From the NCBI GenBank assembly GCA_947626505.1, contig CANQSN010000014.1:1-37832 (forward strand): 37,832 bases of DNA. The letters are read 5' to 3'. The DNA comes from an uncultured Lachnospiraceae bacterium (GTDB lineage: Bacteria > Bacillota > Clostridia > Lachnospirales > Lachnospiraceae). Positions 25,711-33,230 of the stretch are shown one piece after another (positions within the stretch are counted from its first letter, which is position 1; every line of letters starts with the position of its first letter). A program made the position numbers and the translations under genes. The notes under the pieces are model-generated. The model ran no database searches, was not told where the DNA came from, and saw nothing but the letters and a program-made list of their open reading frames with translations.

Positions 25711-25819
25711 GTCTGTTAAAGCAGACTAAAAGTGTGCGCTTACTTACAAGCGAATCTTAAATGTACCGACCTCCAAAAGTCAGAGTGGAAATCTAACGAT
25801 TGGAGGTCGGTATTTTTAA
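25711..25819 (+). terminator. Three successive hairpins, the last a terminator with a long loop
   Basis: After the beta-helix gene come a 5-bp hairpin (GTCTG/CAGAC, 25711-25726), a second 5-bp hairpin (CGCTT/AAGCG, 25737-25752), and a perfect 12-bp stem (25764-25775 with 25801-25812) followed by ATTTTT. The 25-base loop of the last hairpin is longer than normal for an intrinsic terminator. It lies between convergent genes; the T tract favours the plus strand. Confidence 0.7.
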
Positions 25820-25825
25820 TGTTTA

Positions 25826-27082
25826 TTAAGCCATTTCCAAAATATTAATGTGTACGCGCTGGATGCGGTTTTTATCCATAGCAGTAACTTTAAAAACAAG
25901 ATTGTGTTCAGTGGCAACCTCCCCTACATCCGGAAAATGGTCCAAAAGCTCTATAATGTGTCCGCCAAGGGAATCATAATCCTCAGAAGTAAGTTTAATT
26001 CCTAAAGCATCATTTAAATCATCAAGGCGGATACTTCCATCAACTTCATATTCTTTATCGCTAATCTTGACAATATCGTTTTCTTCTTCTTTATCGTATT
26101 CATCCCTGATTTCCCCAACGATTTCTTCCAGCAAATCCTCAATTGTGACCAGACCGGCAATAACGCCATATTCATCTAAAACGATTGCCATATTGCTGTC
26201 AGCATTGCGGATTACTGCCATAAGGTCGGAGGTAGTTTGAAATTCTGTAGTAAAATATGGCTTCCACAAAAGGTCGCGAAGGGTAAAGCCTATGTGGTCG
26301 CAGGAAAGCTCGTATAGAAGGTCTTTTATATTAAGGACTCCGATGATATTTTCGCTTTCATGCTCATATACAGGCATTCTTGTGTATTTGTGTTCTGCGT
26401 AAACAGAGATAATATAATCAAAAGAATCTTCCACATCAACACATACCATGTCGACTCTTGGAGTCATAACATCCTTAGCCCTCGCATCTCCAAAATCAAA
26501 TACATTGTTAATCATCTGTTTTTCTTCTTTTTCAATAACGCCATCCTCGTGGCTCTCATCTACCAGAAGACGCAGTTCTTTTTCTGATAAAGTCTGTTTA
26601 GCAGAGGAATCAATATGAAGAACAAAAAGGACTGCATTACTTATAAGATTTAACAGCCAGATAATTGGCGTCAGTATGTAAAACAGAAGAAGAATAATAG
26701 GAGAATAGAGCAGCGATAACTGCTCTGAACGTATGGTAGCTACAGTTTTAGGTGTAATCTCTCCAAAAATAAGAATAAAAAGAGTAAGAGCGCCGGTTGC
26801 AATACCGGTTGCATAACCTCCAATCCGGCTGGCTAATATAGTGGTAATGGAAGATGCAGAGATATTTACAATATTATTGCCAATCAATATAGTGCTCAGC
26901 AGTTTGCTGGGATTATCAATAAGTTTTAAAACCCATGCAGCAGTTTTTTTGCCATCCTCGGCTAAGGCCATCATGCGCATTCGGCTGACCATAGTAAGGG
27001 AAGTTTCTGCTGATGAGAAAAATGCTGAAAGAAAAAGCAATATAATTAAGGTAACTATCAAAGGAATAGAATCACTATCCAA
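25826..27082 (-). CDS. CNNM/CorC-type membrane protein (DUF21, CBS pair, CorC_HlyC)
   Basis: A 418-residue protein with the standard order: DUF21 membrane domain with four hydrophobic segments (residues 5-190), a CBS pair (about 205-330; TPRVDMVCVDVED, then MAIVLDEYGVIAGLVTIEDLLEEIVGEI), and the CorC_HlyC domain (340-418). Relatives are involved in magnesium/cobalt homeostasis and are often mis-named hemolysins. The start is TTG: AGGAG lies about ten bases upstream, an in-frame stop precedes it, and the next Met is inside the first membrane segment. It follows the ABC-F gene by 61 bp on the same strand. A weak promoter (TTGAAG, 15 bp, TATAAT at 27109-27135) in that gap may add expression. Confidence 0.9.
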   Translation of the reverse strand: MDSDSIPLIVTLIILLFLSAFFSSAETSLTMVSRMRMMALAEDGKKTAAWVLKLIDNPSKLLSTILIGNNIVNISASSITTILASRIGGYATGIATGALTLFILIFGEITPKTVATIRSEQLSLLYSPIILLLFYILTPIIWLLNLISNAVLFVLHIDSSAKQTLSEKELRLLVDESHEDGVIEKEEKQMINNVFDFGDARAKDVMTPRVDMVCVDVEDSFDYIISVYAEHKYTRMPVYEHESENIIGVLNIKDLLYELSCDHIGFTLRDLLWKPYFTTEFQTTSDLMAVIRNADSNMAIVLDEYGVIAGLVTIEDLLEEIVGEIRDEYDKEEENDIVKISDKEYEVDGSIRLDDLNDALGIKLTSEDYDSLGGHIIELLDHFPDVGEVATEHNLVFKVTAMDKNRIQRVHINILEMA

Positions 27083-27143
27083 AATTAATCAACTCCTATT
27101 TTAATGTAATTATAGTTTGCAGTAACAATCTTCAAATATAGAA

Positions 27144-28775
27144 TCAGTCTTCGTCATTTGTAGCTACACTCATTATCTGGCGTTTGCGCGCCATCTCATC
27201 ACTGGCAAGATACTCATCATAGGTAGTAATTTTGTCAATCAGGCCTTGCGGTGTAAGCTCCATAATACGATTGGCAGTTGTCTGTACAAACTGGTGGTCC
27301 TGACATGTAAACAGCACAACTCCGGAGAACTTAATAAGTCCATTGTTCAAAGCAGTGATAGATTCCATGTCCAAATGATTGGTTGGCTGGTCAAAGAGAA
27401 GTACATTAGCTCCGCAAATCATCATCTTACTTATCATGCACCGTACCTTTTCGCCTCCTGAGAGAACCTTGACCTTTTTCATGCCATCCTCGCCGGCAAA
27501 GAGCATCCGTCCTAAAAATCCGCGGACATAAGTTGCATCCTTTTCCTCGGAAAATTGTGTAAGCCAGTCCACAATAGTATCATCACTGTCAAAATCTTTA
27601 GTATTATCTACAGGGAAATATGCCTGACTGGTGGTAACTCCCCATTTGTAGCTGCCGCTGTCAGGTTCTAATTCTCCGGCAAGTATTTTAAACAGGGTAG
27701 TAGTAGCAATTGTATTAGGCCCGACAAATGCAATCTTATCTTCTCTGCCCACAGTAAATGAAATATCGTCTAACACCTTTTCTCCATCGATTGATTTGCT
27801 TAAATGCTCTACAGTAAGCACTTCATTTCCAATGTCCCTGTTTGGACGGAAATCAATATAAGGATAGCGGCGGCTGCTGGGGCGCATGTCGTCTAACTGA
27901 ATCTTCTCTAAAGCGCGTTTTCTTGAAGTAGCCTGCTTTGATTTGGAGGCGTTTGCAGAGAATCTCTGGATAAATTCCTGCAATTCCTTAATCTTTTCTT
28001 CCTTTTTCTTGTTGGCCTCCTTCATCTGGCGAATCATAAGCTGGCTGGATTCATACCAAAAATCATAGTTTCCGGCATAAAGCTGTATCTTGCCATAATC
28101 AATATCTGCAATCATGGTGCATACCTTATTAAGGAAATAGCGGTCATGGGAAACAACAATTACGGTGTTGTCAAAGTTAATCAGAAATTCCTCAAGCCAT
28201 GCTATGGCATCCAAATCCAAGTGGTTGGTAGGCTCGTCAAGAAGCAGAATATCGGGATTACCAAAGAGCGCCTGAGCTAATAATACTTTAACCTTTAAAT
28301 TACCGTCTAATTCAGACATCTGCGTATAATGGAAGTCTGTTGGAATACCAAGACCATTTAAAAGTGTGGCGGCGTCTGATTCTGCCTCCCAGCCATTCAT
28401 GGTGGCAAACTCGCCCTCTAATTCGCTTGCCTTAATTCCATCTTCTTCAGTGAAATCTTCCTTGGCATAGATAGCTTCTTTTTCCTTCATAATTTCATAT
28501 AGGCGCTTATTACCCATAATGACTGTGTCCAGCACAATATAGTCGTCATATTTGAAATGGTCCTGTTCAAGCACTGAAAGGCGCTCTCCAGGATCCATTG
28601 ATACATCTCCATTAGTAGGCTCAAGCTTGCCGGATAAAATCTTTAAAAATGTCGATTTACCGGCTCCGTTTGCACCGATTAATCCATAGCAGTTTCCGGC
28701 TGTGAATTTAATGTTGACATCTTCAAACAATGCCTTTTTGCCTAATCTAAGGGTTATGTTGTTTGCACTAATCAT
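27144..28775 (-). CDS. ABC-F family ATPase with one degenerate nucleotide site
   Basis: A 543-residue cytosolic protein with two ABC domains joined by the Lys/Glu-rich linker of ABC-F proteins, which act at the ribosome (YkpA/YbiT-like branch). Domain 1 has intact Walker A (GANGAGKS, 34-41), Walker B (Asp180-Glu181) and His210, but its signature is LDGNLK (156-161) instead of LSGGxK. Domain 2 has a normal signature LSGGE (438-442), yet its Walker A is GPNTIATT (352-359; Lys replaced by Thr358), its catalytic Glu is Gln463 (FDQPTNHLD), and its switch His is Gln492. The defects all fall in one composite site, leaving the other whole. No membrane segment is present. A promoter lies at 28815-28843. 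Confidence 0.9.
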   Translation of the reverse strand: MISANNITLRLGKKALFEDVNIKFTAGNCYGLIGANGAGKSTFLKILSGKLEPTNGDVSMDPGERLSVLEQDHFKYDDYIVLDTVIMGNKRLYEIMKEKEAIYAKEDFTEEDGIKASELEGEFATMNGWEAESDAATLLNGLGIPTDFHYTQMSELDGNLKVKVLLAQALFGNPDILLLDEPTNHLDLDAIAWLEEFLINFDNTVIVVSHDRYFLNKVCTMIADIDYGKIQLYAGNYDFWYESSQLMIRQMKEANKKKEEKIKELQEFIQRFSANASKSKQATSRKRALEKIQLDDMRPSSRRYPYIDFRPNRDIGNEVLTVEHLSKSIDGEKVLDDISFTVGREDKIAFVGPNTIATTTLFKILAGELEPDSGSYKWGVTTSQAYFPVDNTKDFDSDDTIVDWLTQFSEEKDATYVRGFLGRMLFAGEDGMKKVKVLSGGEKVRCMISKMMICGANVLLFDQPTNHLDMESITALNNGLIKFSGVVLFTCQDHQFVQTTANRIMELTPQGLIDKITTYDEYLASDEMARKRQIMSVATNDED

Positions 28776-28814
28776 AGTAAAACCTCTTTCTATAAATAAT
28801 TAACAATATTTAAC

Positions 28815-28843
28815 ATTTTACCCTATGTATTGTAGGTTGACAA
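28815..28843 (-). promoter_or_regulatory. Promoter for the ABC-F gene
   Basis: On the minus strand: TTGTCA (28838-28843), 17 bp, TAAAAT (28815-28820). It is followed about 40 bases later by the ABC-F start codon. Confidence 0.6.
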
Positions 28844-28854
28844 GGGGTTTTTAC

Positions 28855-28886
28855 GAAAAAGGCTGTCCAGCGTTTGCTGAACAGCC
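28855..28886 (-). terminator. Terminator of the Cys-rich mini-protein gene
   Basis: On the minus strand GGCTGTTCAGC, loop AAAC, GCTGGACAGCC, then TTTTT: an 11-bp stem with one wobble. It separates the mini-protein gene from the ABC-F promoter. Confidence 0.9.
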
Positions 28887-28912
28887 ATAAGAAGTGTTTT
28901 GCCATAGTGGAA

Positions 28913-29101
28913 TTACAGATTTTTTACAATCTTATCATAAAGATCCAGTCTGCAGTGTTCATCCGCTGCAAAATGGGTGCAGGTCTGACAACTGCGGTCA
29001 CAATGGCACTTTGTACTGTTGCTGGCAGATTCCCTGCCCATTGGTTTGTATTCACTACAGCGCTCAGCTACTTTAGAATAGGTTTCTTCTGAACTTCTCA
29101 T
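28913..29101 (-). CDS. Cys-rich mini-protein of unknown function
   Basis: A 62-residue protein with five Cys and two His clustered in residues 32-50 (CHCDRSCQTCTHFAADEHC), suggestive of a metal or zinc-knuckle site. No signal peptide. It is a real gene by context: an exact AGGAGGT lies before the ATG at 29099-29101, and a strong terminator follows the stop codon. I recall similar short proteins in Lachnospiraceae, but no function. The gene stands alone between luxS and the ABC-F gene on the minus strand. Confidence 0.75.
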   Translation of the reverse strand: MRSSEETYSKVAERCSEYKPMGRESASNSTKCHCDRSCQTCTHFAADEHCRLDLYDKIVKNL

Positions 29102-29223
29102 GTTTTCTACCTCCTAGCGACATTGAGTTACAGTAGGTAGTATGCGCTTTTTTTAAGTAACTATTCATAAGTAATATTCCTAGGGCTAAAACAATCATTC
29201 AGGTCTGCTTTGGCAGAATATAA

Positions 29224-29703
29224 TTATTTTGGATAAATTAAATTTTTGTCATTAATTATATATAATGTTTCATCTAAATAGCGTTTCGCAAGATATTTTG
29301 CCATAGGAAGGTTAATATCCAGATAGTTACCGCAGTCCCTTGGTGAAGCCCCCGGAACATCACCTTCAAAATCTCTGATAAATTCGTACATCTCAATCAT
29401 TAAATCTACAATATCCTTAGAAGCATAGTCTCCTGTAAGAATAAGGTAAAATCCGGTTCGGCATCCCATTGGCCCAAAATAAATGGTTTTGTCGGAATAT
29501 TCTTTGTGATTGCGCAAAAATGTAGCCCCCAGATGTTCAATTGTGTGGACCTCGGCGGTATTCATGACAGGCTCCTTGTTGGGACGAGTCATGCGCAAAT
29601 CAAAGGTGGTTACTGTATGTTCTCCAACCTTATCCTTCCTTGAAACATATATTCCCCGTTCCAAATCCAAATGATTTACAGTAAAGCTTGCAATTTTTTC
29701 CAT
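29224..29703 (-). CDS. luxS: S-ribosylhomocysteine lyase
   Basis: Cleaves S-ribosylhomocysteine to homocysteine and DPD, the precursor of autoinducer-2, in the activated methyl cycle. At 159 residues it has the usual length. The metal site is complete: HTIEH gives His53 and His57, with catalytic Glu56, and Cys124 in RDCGNY is the third ligand. Cys81 in GPMGCRTGFY is the catalytic cysteine. The ATG at 29701-29703 has AAAGGAG upstream; the longer in-frame start at 29766 would read through the promoter and an inverted repeat. It has its own promoter at 29756-29784 and no pfs/mtnN gene beside it. Confidence 0.97.
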   Translation of the reverse strand: MEKIASFTVNHLDLERGIYVSRKDKVGEHTVTTFDLRMTRPNKEPVMNTAEVHTIEHLGATFLRNHKEYSDKTIYFGPMGCRTGFYLILTGDYASKDIVDLMIEMYEFIRDFEGDVPGASPRDCGNYLDINLPMAKYLAKRYLDETLYIINDKNLIYPK

Positions 29704-29717
29704 AATTATTCTCCTTT

Positions 29718-29761
29718 TATAATAGTAGGTCAGATTATTCATACCTCTCCTTACTATTATA
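29718..29761 (-). promoter_or_regulatory. 10-bp inverted repeat spanning the luxS promoter -10 and leader
   Basis: TATAATAGTA (29718-29727) and TACTATTATA (29752-29761) are perfect complements 24 bases apart. One arm contains the luxS -10 box, the other abuts the luxS ribosome binding site. It may be an operator or a leader hairpin. Confidence 0.45.
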
Positions 29762-29784
29762 GGCAAGCCGAGGGGTTTCGTAAA
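29756..29784 (-). promoter_or_regulatory. Promoter for luxS
   Basis: On the minus strand: TTTACG (29779-29784), 17 bp, TATAAT (29756-29761). The leader would be about 50 bases. Confidence 0.55.
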
Positions 29785-29797
29785 GAGTATTTTGTAA

Positions 29798-29826
29798 TTG
29801 AAATTATTAACTTCCTATGTTATAAT
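29798..29826 (+). promoter_or_regulatory. Near-consensus promoter for the gatCAB leader
   Basis: TTGAAA at 29798-29803, exactly 17 bp, TATAAT at 29821-29826. Transcription would start near 29833, about 108 bases before gatC, and run straight into the terminator at 29855-29885. Confidence 0.75.
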
Positions 29827-29842
29827 CCTTTGCAGGTAAAAG

Positions 29843-29887
29843 ATGGAACTTACTCCGAAGGACAATGAGTTCTTCGGGCTTTTTTAG
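29843..29887 (+). CDS. Possible 14-codon leader peptide
   Basis: ATG at 29843 opens a 14-residue frame (MELTPKDNEFFGLF) that overlaps the whole terminator hairpin and stops just after its T tract. The upstream GCAGGT is only a weak ribosome binding site. It may be a genuine attenuator peptide or an accident of the hairpin sequence. No run of one amino acid codon is seen. Confidence 0.3.
   Translation: MELTPKDNEFFGLF
29855..29885 (+). terminator. Intrinsic terminator in the gatCAB leader (possible attenuator)
   Basis: CCGAAGGAC (29855-29863), loop AATGA, GTTCTTCGG (29869-29877): nine pairs with one G-U, then GC and six T. It sits between the promoter at 29798-29826 and gatC. GAACT (29847-29851) can pair with AGTTC (29868-29872) to give a competing structure. 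Confidence 0.8.
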
Positions 29888-29940
29888 TTATCATTCATAA
29901 GAAAATGGATTTAACTTTAATATAATCAGGAGGTAGAAGT

Positions 29941-30234
29941 ATGGCGAATGTAATTTCGGATGAGACAATCGAGTATGTCGGCATTTTGGCAAAGCTGGAA
30001 TTGTCTGAGGAGGAAAAGGAAGCAGCCAAAAAGGATATGGGAAGTATGCTTGACTATATAGACAAGCTTAATGAGCTTGATACCAGCGGCGTGGAGCCTA
30101 TGTCCCATGTGTTTCCGGTTCATAATGTATTCCGCGAGGATAAGGTGACAAATGGAGACAACAGTAAAGATATGCTTGAAAATGCGCCTGAGCGCAAGGA
30201 TAACGCTTATAAGGTGCCAATGACAGTTGAGTAG
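29941..30234 (+). CDS. gatC: Aspartyl/glutamyl-tRNA amidotransferase subunit C
   Basis: A 97-residue small subunit that stabilises GatA in the GatCAB complex, which converts Glu-tRNA-Gln (and Asp-tRNA-Asn) to the amide form. Matches the family through [16 protein letters not shown] near the start and the central GVEPMSHV...NVFREDKV, which wraps around GatA. The start has CAGGAGGT. The stop overlaps the ribosome binding site of gatA, which starts 12 bases on. This is the first gene of a gatCAB operon. Confidence 0.96.
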   Translation: MANVISDETIEYVGILAKLELSEEEKEAAKKDMGSMLDYIDKLNELDTSGVEPMSHVFPVHNVFREDKVTNGDNSKDMLENAPERKDNAYKVPMTVE

Positions 30235-30246
30235 GAGGTGGAAGTT

Positions 30247-31704
30247 TTGAGTTTGATGGATGATACTGCAGTGACGCTTGGAAAAAGGATTAAATCAGGC
30301 GAGGTTTCAGTGGCAGAGGCGGCTAAAGAATCTATGGCAAGAATAGAGAAAATGGAACCGTCAGTTAATGCCTATGTTACTACGATAGAAAAGGAGGAAG
30401 TGCTTAAACGAGCTGAAGAAGTGCAGAAGGGTATTGCAGAAGGCGTTTATACATCACCCTTAGCAGGCGTTCCTGTGTCTATAAAGGACAATATGTGTAC
30501 AAAGGGAGTGCTTACTACATGCAGCTCCAAGATATTAGAGAATTTTGTGCCGCCATATACAGCAGAGGCGGTAGTTAATCTTGAGAAGGCGGGGGCAGTT
30601 ATTATTGGTAAGACAAATATGGACGAGTTTGCCATGGGAAGCACCACAGAGACTTCCTACTATGGAGAGACGAAGAATCCATGGAATATCGAACATGTTC
30701 CGGGCGGTTCTTCAGGAGGCTCATGTGCGGCTGTGGCAGCAAGAGAGTGTTCATATGCATTAGGTTCAGATACGGGAGGCTCCATCAGGCAGCCCAGCGC
30801 TTTTTGCGGAGTAACAGGACTTAAGCCGACATATGGAACTGTATCAAGATATGGATTGATTGCCTATGGTTCTTCGCTGGACCAGATTGGACCTGTGGCA
30901 AAAGATGTAACAGACTGTGCCGCAATATTGGAAATAATTGCTTCGTATGACGCTAAGGACAGCACATCAGTAAAGAGAGAGGATTATAATTTTACTGAAG
31001 CTTTAAGAGATGATGTTAAGGGACTTAACGTAGGTATTCCGAGAGATTATTTTAAAGAGGGATTAGATTCAGAGGTAAGGGAAAAGGTACTTAATGTTGC
31101 AGAGGTTTTGAAGGAAAAGGGTGCAAATGTTTCTGAATTTGATTTAAGCCTTGTGGATTATGCAATTCCGGCTTACTATGTAATTGCCGCAGCAGAAGCA
31201 AGCTCGAATTTGGCGCGTTTTGACGGAGTAAAATATGGCTACCGCACCAGCGACTATGAGGGGCTTCACAATATGTATAAAAAAACCCGCTCAGAGGGCT
31301 TCGGGCCGGAAGTGAAACGCCGGATTATGCTAGGCTCCTTTGTATTGTCCAGCGGTTACTATGACGCCTATTATCTAAAGGCGCTTCGTACAAAAGCGCT
31401 GATTAAAAAGGCGTTTGATGAAGCATTTGAAAAATATGATGTGATTTTGGCGCCGGCAGCGCCGACAACTGCGCCGAAGCTTGGAGAGTCCCTAAGCGAT
31501 CCTATAAAAATGTATCTTGGAGATATATATACAATATCTGCCAATCTGGCGGGACTGCCGGGTATTAGTATACCTTGTGGAATAGACAGTAAGGGACTTC
31601 CGATAGGAGCGCAGCTCATTGGAAACTGTTTTAAAGAGAAAATGATTATACGGGCAGCCTATGCATTTGAGCAAGTATATGAGCATAGTCTGCCGGAAGA
31701 CTAG
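30247..31704 (+). CDS. gatA: Aspartyl/glutamyl-tRNA amidotransferase subunit A
   Basis: Amidase subunit that releases ammonia from glutamine for GatB. 485 residues, typical length. The Ser-cisSer-Lys triad of the amidase signature family is present: Lys80 (SIKDNM), Ser155 (GGSSGG) and nucleophile Ser179 (GSDTGGSIRQP). TTG at 30247 is the likely start because AGGAGG at 30233-30238 ends eight bases before it. A GTG at 30238 is too close, and an ATG at 30256 is too far. Translational coupling with gatC is likely, and gatB follows 17 bases after the stop. Confidence 0.95.
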   Translation: MSLMDDTAVTLGKRIKSGEVSVAEAAKESMARIEKMEPSVNAYVTTIEKEEVLKRAEEVQKGIAEGVYTSPLAGVPVSIKDNMCTKGVLTTCSSKILENFVPPYTAEAVVNLEKAGAVIIGKTNMDEFAMGSTTETSYYGETKNPWNIEHVPGGSSGGSCAAVAARECSYALGSDTGGSIRQPSAFCGVTGLKPTYGTVSRYGLIAYGSSLDQIGPVAKDVTDCAAILEIIASYDAKDSTSVKREDYNFTEALRDDVKGLNVGIPRDYFKEGLDSEVREKVLNVAEVLKEKGANVSEFDLSLVDYAIPAYYVIAAAEASSNLARFDGVKYGYRTSDYEGLHNMYKKTRSEGFGPEVKRRIMLGSFVLSSGYYDAYYLKALRTKALIKKAFDEAFEKYDVILAPAAPTTAPKLGESLSDPIKMYLGDIYTISANLAGLPGISIPCGIDSKGLPIGAQLIGNCFKEKMIIRAAYAFEQVYEHSLPED

Positions 31705-31721
31705 AAAGGAGTGTGGGGAAA

Positions 31722-33158
31722 ATGGCAAAGCAATACGAGACTGTAATAGGGCTTGAAGTTCATGTGGAGCTGGCAACAAAGACAAAGATATTTTGCGGAT
31801 GTTCCACTGCATTTGGAGGAGCTCCTAACACCCACACTTGTCCTGTATGTACAGGAATGCCGGGCTCGCTGCCTGTTCTAAATAAGCAGGTGGTTGAATA
31901 TGCTATGGCGGTGGGAATTGCAACAAACTGCAAGATAACAAAAAACTGTAAGTTTGACCGTAAGAATTACTTCTATCCGGATAATCCTCAAAATTATCAG
32001 ATATCGCAGTTGTATCTTCCGATTTGCCGCGATGGACATGTGGATATTGAAACCGAGAATGGAGTTAAGTCTATTGGTATCCATGAGATTCATATGGAGG
32101 AAGATGCAGGAAAGCTTATACATGATGAATGGGAGGACTGTTCGCTGGTTGACTTCAACCGCTCAGGCGTTCCTCTGATTGAGATTGTATCAGAGCCGGA
32201 TATGAGAAGCGCTGACGAGGTTATTGCATATTTAGAGAAGCTCCGCCTTATAATACAATATCTGGGTGCATCCGATTGTAAATTAAACGAAGGCTCTATG
32301 AGAGCAGATGTGAATCTGTCAGTCAGAGAAGTGGGGGCGAAAGAATACGGAACGCGTACTGAGATGAAAAACCTTAATTCCTTTAAGGCAATTGCAAGGG
32401 CTATAGAAGGAGAGAAAGCAAGACAGATTGATTTAATAGAAGATGGTAAGGAGGTTGTTCAGGAGACAAGGCGCTGGAATGATGATAAGGAGTATTCATA
32501 TGCCATGCGTTCTAAGGAGGATGCGCAGGATTACAGGTATTTTCCGGAACCGGATTTAGCGCCTGTAGTTATTTCTGATGAATGGCTTTCCCGTATTAAG
32601 AATGAACAGCCGGAATTTCGAGACGCCAAGATTAAACGCTATAAGGAGGAATATGGCATTCCGGATTACGATATTGACATTATTACAAACTCCAAGCATC
32701 TTGCAGATATTTTTGAGGAGACAATTGAGGGCTGTGGCAAACCAAAGGAGGTTTCCAACTGGCTGATGGGGGATACCATGAAGCTTATGAAGGAGGCGGG
32801 ACAAGATGTCGAGGACATTAAGTTTTCACCAAATAATCTGGCAAAGCTTATTAACATGATAGACGAAGGGGTTATAAACCGTACTGTGGGTAAGGAAGTA
32901 TTTGCAAAGATATTTAAGGAGGATGTGGAGCCTGAACAGTATGTTAAGGATAACGGACTTAAGGTTGTAAATGACGAAGGAGCCCTTCGCAGTACCATTG
33001 AAAAAATTGTGGCGGATAACCCGCAGTCTGTAGAAGACTATAAGGGAGGTAAGAAAAAGGCTATGGGATTTCTTGTAGGACAGACAATGAAGGCGATGAA
33101 GGGACAGGCGGATCCCGCTATGATAAACAAGATTTTAAAAGAAATACTGGATAAGTAA
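31722..33158 (+). CDS. gatB: Aspartyl/glutamyl-tRNA amidotransferase subunit B
   Basis: Kinase/transamidase subunit that activates the acyl-tRNA with ATP and adds ammonia. 478 residues, normal length. Family motifs are GLEVHVEL at the start, the cysteines FCGC and CPVC of the zinc site, the RKNYFYPDNPQNYQIS stretch, GVPLIEIVSEPDM, and the YqeY-like C-terminal tail (GFLVGQTMKAMKG) that contacts tRNA. The ATG at 31722 is preceded by AAAGGAG at about ten bases; the GTG at 31713 is too near that site. Last gene of gatCAB, ended by a strong hairpin. Confidence 0.97.
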   Translation: MAKQYETVIGLEVHVELATKTKIFCGCSTAFGGAPNTHTCPVCTGMPGSLPVLNKQVVEYAMAVGIATNCKITKNCKFDRKNYFYPDNPQNYQISQLYLPICRDGHVDIETENGVKSIGIHEIHMEEDAGKLIHDEWEDCSLVDFNRSGVPLIEIVSEPDMRSADEVIAYLEKLRLIIQYLGASDCKLNEGSMRADVNLSVREVGAKEYGTRTEMKNLNSFKAIARAIEGEKARQIDLIEDGKEVVQETRRWNDDKEYSYAMRSKEDAQDYRYFPEPDLAPVVISDEWLSRIKNEQPEFRDAKIKRYKEEYGIPDYDIDIITNSKHLADIFEETIEGCGKPKEVSNWLMGDTMKLMKEAGQDVEDIKFSPNNLAKLINMIDEGVINRTVGKEVFAKIFKEDVEPEQYVKDNGLKVVNDEGALRSTIEKIVADNPQSVEDYKGGKKKAMGFLVGQTMKAMKGQADPAMINKILKEILDK

Positions 33159-33180
33159 TAAAATAATAATATTTATAATA

Positions 33181-33212
33181 AAAAGGAGTATTACGTAAGT
33201 AATACTCCTTTT
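33181..33212. terminator. Bidirectional terminator between gatB and the LRR protein gene
   Basis: Perfect 14-bp stem, 33181-33194 with 33199-33212 around GTAA, flanked by A-rich and T-rich ends, so it can serve both convergent genes. Confidence 0.92.
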
Positions 33213-33230
33213 GTTAATGTAACTATTAAA

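Noticed and set aside
29671-29868. 65-codon plus-strand frame between luxS and gatC
   Set aside because: It starts inside luxS on the other strand, runs through two promoters, and has no ribosome binding site.
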